Of a stretch of 10,255 bases of DNA, positions 6,963-10,255 are shown piece after piece. The position numbers and the translations under genes are program-made. Positions within the stretch are counted from its first letter, which is position 1, and every line of letters starts with the position of its first letter. The stretch lies in assembly GCA_017414585.1 (NCBI GenBank), contig JAFQLN010000143.1, positions 1-10,255 on the forward strand. Direction: 5' to 3'. The notes beneath the pieces were generated by a model, which was given only the letters and a program-made list of their open reading frames with translations, ran no database searches and was not told the DNA's origin. This DNA comes from Clostridia bacterium. Lineage in GTDB: Bacteria; Bacillota_A; Clostridia; Oscillospirales; CAG-272.

Positions 6963-7340
6963 ATGCATCTGATTATCGGCGGCGCGTACCAGGGAAAACT
7001 GGACTGCGCCAAAAAGAGATTTATGGTACGGGATGAAGAAATTTTCACCTGCAGCGAAGAAAGCGGCATTGTCTTCGGTGCGCGCTGCATCAACTGTCTC
7101 GAAGAATTCACGCTGTGGTGTGTGAAGAACAAGGCGGACGCCGCAGAAATTTTCCGTGCGCATCGAAAAGAATGGGAAAACAGCATTCTCATCTGCGAAG
7201 ACATTTTCTGCGGTGTGGTTCCGCTGGGTGCCGATATGCGGGCATGGCGTGAAGCGACCGGACGGCTTTGTGCGTATCTCTCCTCGGAGGCCGAAAGCGT
7301 TACGCGGATGTTCTGCGGACTGGAGCAGAAGCTGAAATGA
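6963..7340 (+). CDS. Short CobU-like protein (second, truncated paralogue)
   Basis: This 125-aa protein resembles CobU at both ends but is about 55 residues shorter. The N-terminus has a P-loop-like GGAYQGKL (6-13) in which the Ser/Thr normally after the Lys is Leu. The C-terminal half matches CobU well: ICEDIFCGVVPLGADMRAWR (77-96) corresponds to the N-E-V-G-x-G-I-V-P motif and following helix, and GRLCAYLSSEAESV and FCGLEQKLK follow as in the family. The central segment with the guanylylated His is not recognisable. GGAGG precedes the ATG, and its stop overlaps the cobC start in ATGA. It could be a partner subunit of the upstream CobU, a regulatory paralogue, or a decaying duplicate. The tidy operon position, intact frame and conserved C-terminus argue against decay. 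Confidence 0.8.
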   Translation: MHLIIGGAYQGKLDCAKKRFMVRDEEIFTCSEESGIVFGARCINCLEEFTLWCVKNKADAAEIFRAHRKEWENSILICEDIFCGVVPLGADMRAWREATGRLCAYLSSEAESVTRMFCGLEQKLK

Positions 7341-7903
7341 AACTGATTCTCATCCGTCACGGAAAAACCGAAGCAAACGAACGGCATCTTTACTGCGGTG
7401 CCTCCGATCTGCCGCTGTCCGAAACCGGCAGGGCTGAACTGGTGACGAAAAAAGAAACTGCCGATTATCCCGTTCCCGATGGGATGCGGATTCTCACCAG
7501 CGGTATGTGCCGATGTGAACAGACCTTTGCGCTTCTGTACGGTCCGCTTGCGCACGAAACGGATCCGGCATTCCGGGAAATGGATTTCGGCGCGTTTGAA
7601 ATGCACTCCTATGCGGAACTGAAAAATGATCCCGCATACATCGCGTGGATTTCCGGGGACAACGAAGCCAACAAGACACCCGGCGGAGAAAGCGGAAACG
7701 AAATGACGACACGGGTTCTCAAAGGTCTGCGGCAGCTGCTTGACGACGGACATGATACGCTGCTTGTCACGCACGGCGGCGTCATTGCTGCAATCATGGC
7801 ACATCTCTTTGCAGACGAAGGCAAAAACCGCTATGAATGGCAGCCGAAACCCGGCGAAGGATACCGGATTGATACTGACACAAACGAATATACGCCACTA
7901 TGA
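7337..7903 (+). CDS. cobC: Alpha-ribazole phosphatase, histidine phosphatase family
   Basis: CobC removes the 5'-phosphate from alpha-ribazole phosphate or from adenosylcobalamin phosphate, the last step of loop assembly. The 188-aa protein has the family's catalytic set: LIRHGKTEAN (5-14, with phosphorylated His8), Arg59 in TSGMCRCEQT, Glu81 in REMDFGAFE (the likely proton donor), and VTHGGV (His146). The early LYCGASDLPLSETG segment is typical of this subfamily. The start is the ATG at 7337, overlapping the previous stop by four bases; the open frame to 7268 lies inside the preceding gene. It is the last gene of the cob operon and is followed at once by a terminator. Sequence alone cannot exclude another phosphatase substrate, but the operon makes CobC the natural reading. 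Confidence 0.9.
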   Translation: MKLILIRHGKTEANERHLYCGASDLPLSETGRAELVTKKETADYPVPDGMRILTSGMCRCEQTFALLYGPLAHETDPAFREMDFGAFEMHSYAELKNDPAYIAWISGDNEANKTPGGESGNEMTTRVLKGLRQLLDDGHDTLLVTHGGVIAAIMAHLFADEGKNRYEWQPKPGEGYRIDTDTNEYTPL

Positions 7904-7907
7904 CGAT

Positions 7908-7948
7908 CAGCCTGCGGATTTTTCACTTTTCTTCTGCGGGCTGTTTTT
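7908..7948 (+). terminator. Terminator of the cob operon
   Basis: CAGCCTGCGGA (7908-7918) pairs with TCTGCGGGCTG (7933-7943) over 11 bp with two G-T wobbles, followed directly by TTTTT (7944-7948). It begins four bases after the cobC stop codon. A second T-rich stretch follows. Confidence 0.88.
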
Positions 7949-8021
7949 CTCCATCGCTTTTTTCCGGCTCTGCACTGCATTATGCTGCAAAACAGATTTT
8001 TCTTAATTTTCCATTAGAATA

Positions 8022-8062
8022 TTTCCAACACTCTTTTCTTTTTCATCATAATATGGTATCCT
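8022..8062 (+). promoter_or_regulatory. Candidate promoter region for the LURP-one gene
   Basis: The AT-rich gap between the cob terminator and the gene at 8100 should contain a promoter, but none is clean. Options are TTTCCA (8022-8027) with CATAAT (8047-8052) at a long 19-base spacing, or an extended -10, TGGTATCCT (8054-8062), without a clear -35. I cannot choose between them. Confidence 0.25.
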
Positions 8063-8099
8063 TATATTGAAAAATTTATTCCATATCCGGAGGTACCGA

Positions 8100-8585
8100 T
8101 TGAAGCTATATATTCAGCAGAAACTGTTTTCATGGGGAGACAAATTCTCCGTTTACGACGCATCCGGCAATGAAAAATACTTCGTTGAGGGAGAAATCTT
8201 CACTTTCGGAAAGAAACTGCATCTGTATGATACCGCCGGAAACGAACTTGCCTTCATTGAGCAGCAGCTGTTCACATTCCTGCCGAAATATTCAATCTGC
8301 CGCGGCGGTGAACATTTTGCCGAAGTAGTCAAGGAATTCACGTTTTTCCATCCGGAATACACCGTCAGCGGTCCGGGCATGGATGCCGACTGGACGGTCA
8401 GCGGCGATTTCTTCGATCACGATTATGACATTTCGGACGGCAATTCGCTGATTGCATCGGTACAAAAAGAGTGGTTCACACTCGGAGACGCCTATGAAAT
8501 AACCATCGCGGACCATGCGGATGTGGTCACGGCACTTTCCGTGGTACTTGTGATCGACGCCTGCATTGACGCACAGAATAACTGA
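8100..8585 (+). CDS. LURP-one-related family protein (DUF567)
   Basis: This encodes 161 aa of the LURP-one-related family, which adopts a tubby-like beta-barrel fold; the bacterial role is not established. The family pattern is clear: MKLYIQQKLFSWGDKFSVYD at the N-terminus, then repeated strand units (EKYFVEGEIFTFGKKLHLYD, ELAFIEQQLFTFLPKYSI, EVVKEFTFFHPEYTVSG), WTVSGDFFDHDYDI, QKEWFTLGDAYEITIAD and a C-terminal hydrophobic helix VVTALSVVLVIDACID. The start is TTG at 8100, six bases after GGAGG (8089-8093). An upstream in-frame TTG at 8067 lacks a ribosome binding site and would add residues not typical of the family. The DUF975 gene follows after 13 bases, so the two are probably cotranscribed. 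Confidence 0.88.
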   Translation: MKLYIQQKLFSWGDKFSVYDASGNEKYFVEGEIFTFGKKLHLYDTAGNELAFIEQQLFTFLPKYSICRGGEHFAEVVKEFTFFHPEYTVSGPGMDADWTVSGDFFDHDYDISDGNSLIASVQKEWFTLGDAYEITIADHADVVTALSVVLVIDACIDAQNN

Positions 8586-8598
8586 CAGGAGGTTCTTT

Positions 8599-9369
8599 AT
8601 GAGATTTGCAGCAGATTTCAGAGCAATTGCCAGAGCTGCTTTACGCGGGAAATGGCTTACCGCAGCATTTACTTCCCTGACCGCTTCTCTTATCGGTGCG
8701 CAGATTGCTTCCGGAGGAGGCGGCGGCAGTTCCGCTGATACGGAAGACAGCGGCTTCAGTCTTTTCGAGAGTCTGGATCCGCAAGTCGTCAGAATAATCG
8801 AGATGATGGCACTTCTCATTCTGGTTATCACTGCTGTCACGGCAATTCTCGGCTTCATCATCGGCGGTGCCGGAAAACTCGGCTATGCCCGCTTCAACCT
8901 CAACCTTGTGGACGGAAGAGAAGCCCGGATTGACGATCTGTTCTCACAGTTCCATCGGCTCGGTGCCGGTTTTATCATGAATCTGCTGACCGCGCTGTAT
9001 GTTTTCTTCTGGTCTCTGCTCTTTGTCATTCCTGGCATTATCAAAACCTACAGCTATGCCATGACGCCGTATATTCTGTCCGAACACCCGGAGTATACCC
9101 CCAATGACGCCATCACCCTCTCACGCCGGATGATGGACGGAAACAAATTCAGACTCTTCTGCCTGCGTTTCAGTTTTATCGGCTGGTCGATCCTCTGTTC
9201 ACTGCCCTCTGCCTTTGCAGTCACTGCCCTGCTGTCGGGAAGTATGCTGCTGCTGCCGCTGGTTTTTGTTACCATACTCGGATATCTGTTTCTTTACGCA
9301 TACCAAGAAGCGGCACAGGCGGCGTTCTACCGTGAAATTTCGGGAACAGAGATTCAGTTTACCGTTTAA
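8599..9369 (+). CDS. DUF975 family integral membrane protein
   Basis: This encodes 256 aa of the DUF975 family of Firmicutes membrane proteins, whose function is not known. The signature is IPGIIKTYSYAMTPYILSEH (144-163) followed by NDAITLSRRMMDGNKFRLF (169-187) and RFSFIGW, all typical. Hydrophobic segments lie at about 19-38, 66-90, 122-148, 188-205 and 206-234, so five or six membrane passes are likely. A Gly/Ser-rich linker with five consecutive Gly residues (39-43) separates the first two. The ATG at 8599 follows AGGAGG (8587-8592) by six bases; the longer frame from 8566 overlaps the preceding gene and is not supported. No terminator is evident in the 50 bases to the next gene. Confidence 0.88.
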   Translation: MRFAADFRAIARAALRGKWLTAAFTSLTASLIGAQIASGGGGGSSADTEDSGFSLFESLDPQVVRIIEMMALLILVITAVTAILGFIIGGAGKLGYARFNLNLVDGREARIDDLFSQFHRLGAGFIMNLLTALYVFFWSLLFVIPGIIKTYSYAMTPYILSEHPEYTPNDAITLSRRMMDGNKFRLFCLRFSFIGWSILCSLPSAFAVTALLSGSMLLLPLVFVTILGYLFLYAYQEAAQAAFYREISGTEIQFTV

Positions 9370-9419
9370 TCCCGCATCCGTTATTCTGAGTTGAATCATC
9401 TCTGTAAAGGAGGAATCCC

Positions 9420-9665
9420 ATGTTTTATCTTATACAGGCTCTGTATTTCATCCTTCCGGCGGCAGCTGTTGTCTTTTTTGCAGTCAGTTTGGCACGTTTT
9501 TTGACTGCCCGGCAGAAAAACAAGCGCATCCCCGGTACGTTCAGCGAACAGCAAATGAAAAACCGACAGATCTGTCTGGTTATTTCTTCCGTCATAGCCG
9601 GACTTTTCGTGCTGGTAATCGCCGCATTTGCCGTGCTTCTCTTTATGGCAATTGCCTTTATGTAA
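9420..9665 (+). CDS. Small two-pass membrane protein, unrecognised
   Basis: This encodes 81 aa that I do not recognise. It has two hydrophobic segments, about residues 4-27 and 51-79, joined by a basic, polar loop (ARQKNKRIPGTFSEQQMKNRQ). This suggests a two-pass membrane protein with the positive loop in the cytoplasm. The ATG follows AAGGAGG (9407-9413) by six bases, a strong ribosome binding site that supports a real gene. It is 11 bases before the next small gene, and the run leads into a PstS-like gene, suggesting a common transcript. Confidence 0.75.
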   Translation: MFYLIQALYFILPAAAVVFFAVSLARFLTARQKNKRIPGTFSEQQMKNRQICLVISSVIAGLFVLVIAAFAVLLFMAIAFM

Positions 9666-9676
9666 GGGAGGGCGGC

Positions 9677-9817
9677 ATGAACGACAAAGTTTTTCTGCGC
9701 CTTCTTTTTGCCGTGCTCGCTGTCTGTGCAATTGCGACCGTGCTCCATCTCTGCTGGGCTGTCTATGCCTATCAGAACTGCTCCATCATCTATTTCATCG
9801 GAAAGGAGCTGTGGTGA
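9677..9817 (+). CDS. 46-aa single-pass membrane peptide, unrecognised
   Basis: This short gene encodes 46 aa beginning MNDKVFLRLLFAVLAVCAIA, with one hydrophobic segment at about 5-30 and a tail ending GKELW. The ATG has GGGAGGG directly upstream (GGAGG at 9667-9671, five bases away). It fits between the 81-aa gene and the PstS-like gene, with one base between its TGA and the next ATG. That spacing plus the ribosome binding site is the main argument that it is translated. I know no family for it. It may help insert or anchor a neighbouring membrane protein, but that is only inference. Confidence 0.68.
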   Translation: MNDKVFLRLLFAVLAVCAIATVLHLCWAVYAYQNCSIIYFIGKELW

Positions 9818-9818
9818 C

Positions 9819-10255
9819 ATGAACAAAATCAGCAGACAGATTGCCGTGCTTCTGGCAATTGTCCTTGTATTTCTCCTGTTCAATACCTGCATGATTCTGC
9901 TGGTCACAGGACGCCTTGCGAATAATTTCAGCGATGTTTCCCAGTCGAAAATGATTGACATGGCGAAATATCTTCCGCATAACCCGGCTTCCGATCTGGT
10001 ACGGGCGGATTCTTCCCTGAAGCTCACAGACAATCTTCCCGTTCTCGACGGTGCCGCCGCGCTGGTTCCCGTTTATGCCTCGATTGTGGATCAGGTTTAT
10101 CCGGAGGGTTCGGTTACCTACGAAGGCGGCAGTTTTTCCGATCAGACCCCCACCGGTGAGAATTTTGCCGCGGACAGCAAGATGCAGTACAAAAATACCG
10201 TCCGCGGTTATACGGCAATTGTGGACGGCACGACCGATATTTTCTTCTGTGCCGC
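9819..10255 (+). CDS. Membrane-anchored PstS-like substrate-binding protein, 5' part
   Basis: The frame is open from the ATG at 9819 to the window edge (145 codons), so the gene is partial. Residues 8-30 form a hydrophobic N-terminal segment. There is no good lipobox (Cys24 sits in LFNTC), so it looks like a transmembrane anchor rather than a lipoprotein signal. From about 73 on, NLPVLDGAAALVPVYASIVD and VYPEG, then NTVRGYTAIVDGTTDIFF (126-143), match the start of phosphate-binding PstS-type domains, where the D-G-A/S segment contacts the oxyanion. Phosphate is the usual ligand in this superfamily, but other ligands are possible. AAAGGAG lies within the preceding gene, about 10 bases before the ATG. 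Transport genes, if any, would lie beyond the window. Confidence 0.7.
   Translation, partial: MNKISRQIAVLLAIVLVFLLFNTCMILLVTGRLANNFSDVSQSKMIDMAKYLPHNPASDLVRADSSLKLTDNLPVLDGAAALVPVYASIVDQVYPEGSVTYEGGSFSDQTPTGENFAADSKMQYKNTVRGYTAIVDGTTDIFFCA

Noticed and set aside
5652..7340. The possibility that the short cobU-like gene is a frameshifted pseudogene fragment.
   Set aside because: Its frame is intact, it has its own GGAGG site, its C-terminal motifs are well kept, and it is translationally coupled to cobC by an ATGA overlap.
6224..7804. A 526-codon open frame on the minus strand opposite cobS, the short cobU-like gene and cobC.
   Set aside because: Its translation is low-complexity and Arg/His/Ser-rich with no domain pattern, and the plus strand carries three well-supported genes with ribosome binding sites and catalytic motifs. 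It is an antisense shadow of their codon bias.

Overview
The window looks like chromosomal DNA of a gut-type, low-to-mid GC Firmicute, probably a clostridial lineage such as Oscillospiraceae or Lachnospiraceae. The clues are near-consensus sigma-A promoters with 17-bp spacers, strong GGAGG ribosome binding sites, a TTG start, intrinsic terminators, a cobalamin riboswitch, and typical Firmicutes families (DUF975, LURP-one-related, AIM24, GH29 fucosidase). The lineage is inferred from gene content, not from a marker gene. There is no sign of phage, IS element, CRISPR array, tRNA or rRNA.

Layout. 1-871: an AIM24-family gene on the minus strand with its own promoter and terminator. 872-1111: a divergent promoter region. 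1112-2464: a cytoplasmic GH29 alpha-L-fucosidase-like enzyme on the plus strand, ending at a bidirectional terminator. 2537-2971 and 3077-4051, both minus: a small helical-bundle protein and a xylose-isomerase-like TIM-barrel protein. 4070-4540: a 470-base regulatory region with back-to-back promoters, a cobalamin riboswitch and a downstream terminator-type expression platform. 4541-7903: a tight plus-strand operon, cobT-cobU-cobS-(cobU-like)-cobC, ending at a strong terminator. 8100 to the end, plus: a second likely transcription unit with a LURP-one-related protein, a DUF975 membrane protein, two very small membrane proteins (81 and 46 aa), and the start of a membrane-anchored PstS-like substrate-binding protein that runs off the window.

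How the genes work together. The cob operon encodes the late, nucleotide-loop-assembly part of cobalamin synthesis. CobT makes alpha-ribazole phosphate from a lower-ligand base, CobU activates adenosylcobinamide to the GDP form, CobS joins the two, and CobC removes the phosphate. No corrin-ring genes are present, so this locus alone suits salvage or lower-ligand remodelling. The riboswitch should shut the operon down when cobalamin is plentiful. The two most interesting points are a pair of CobU relatives whose motifs appear degraded in complementary ways, and a leader in which the riboswitch closing stem, an antiterminator and a terminator can be drawn as mutually exclusive pairings.
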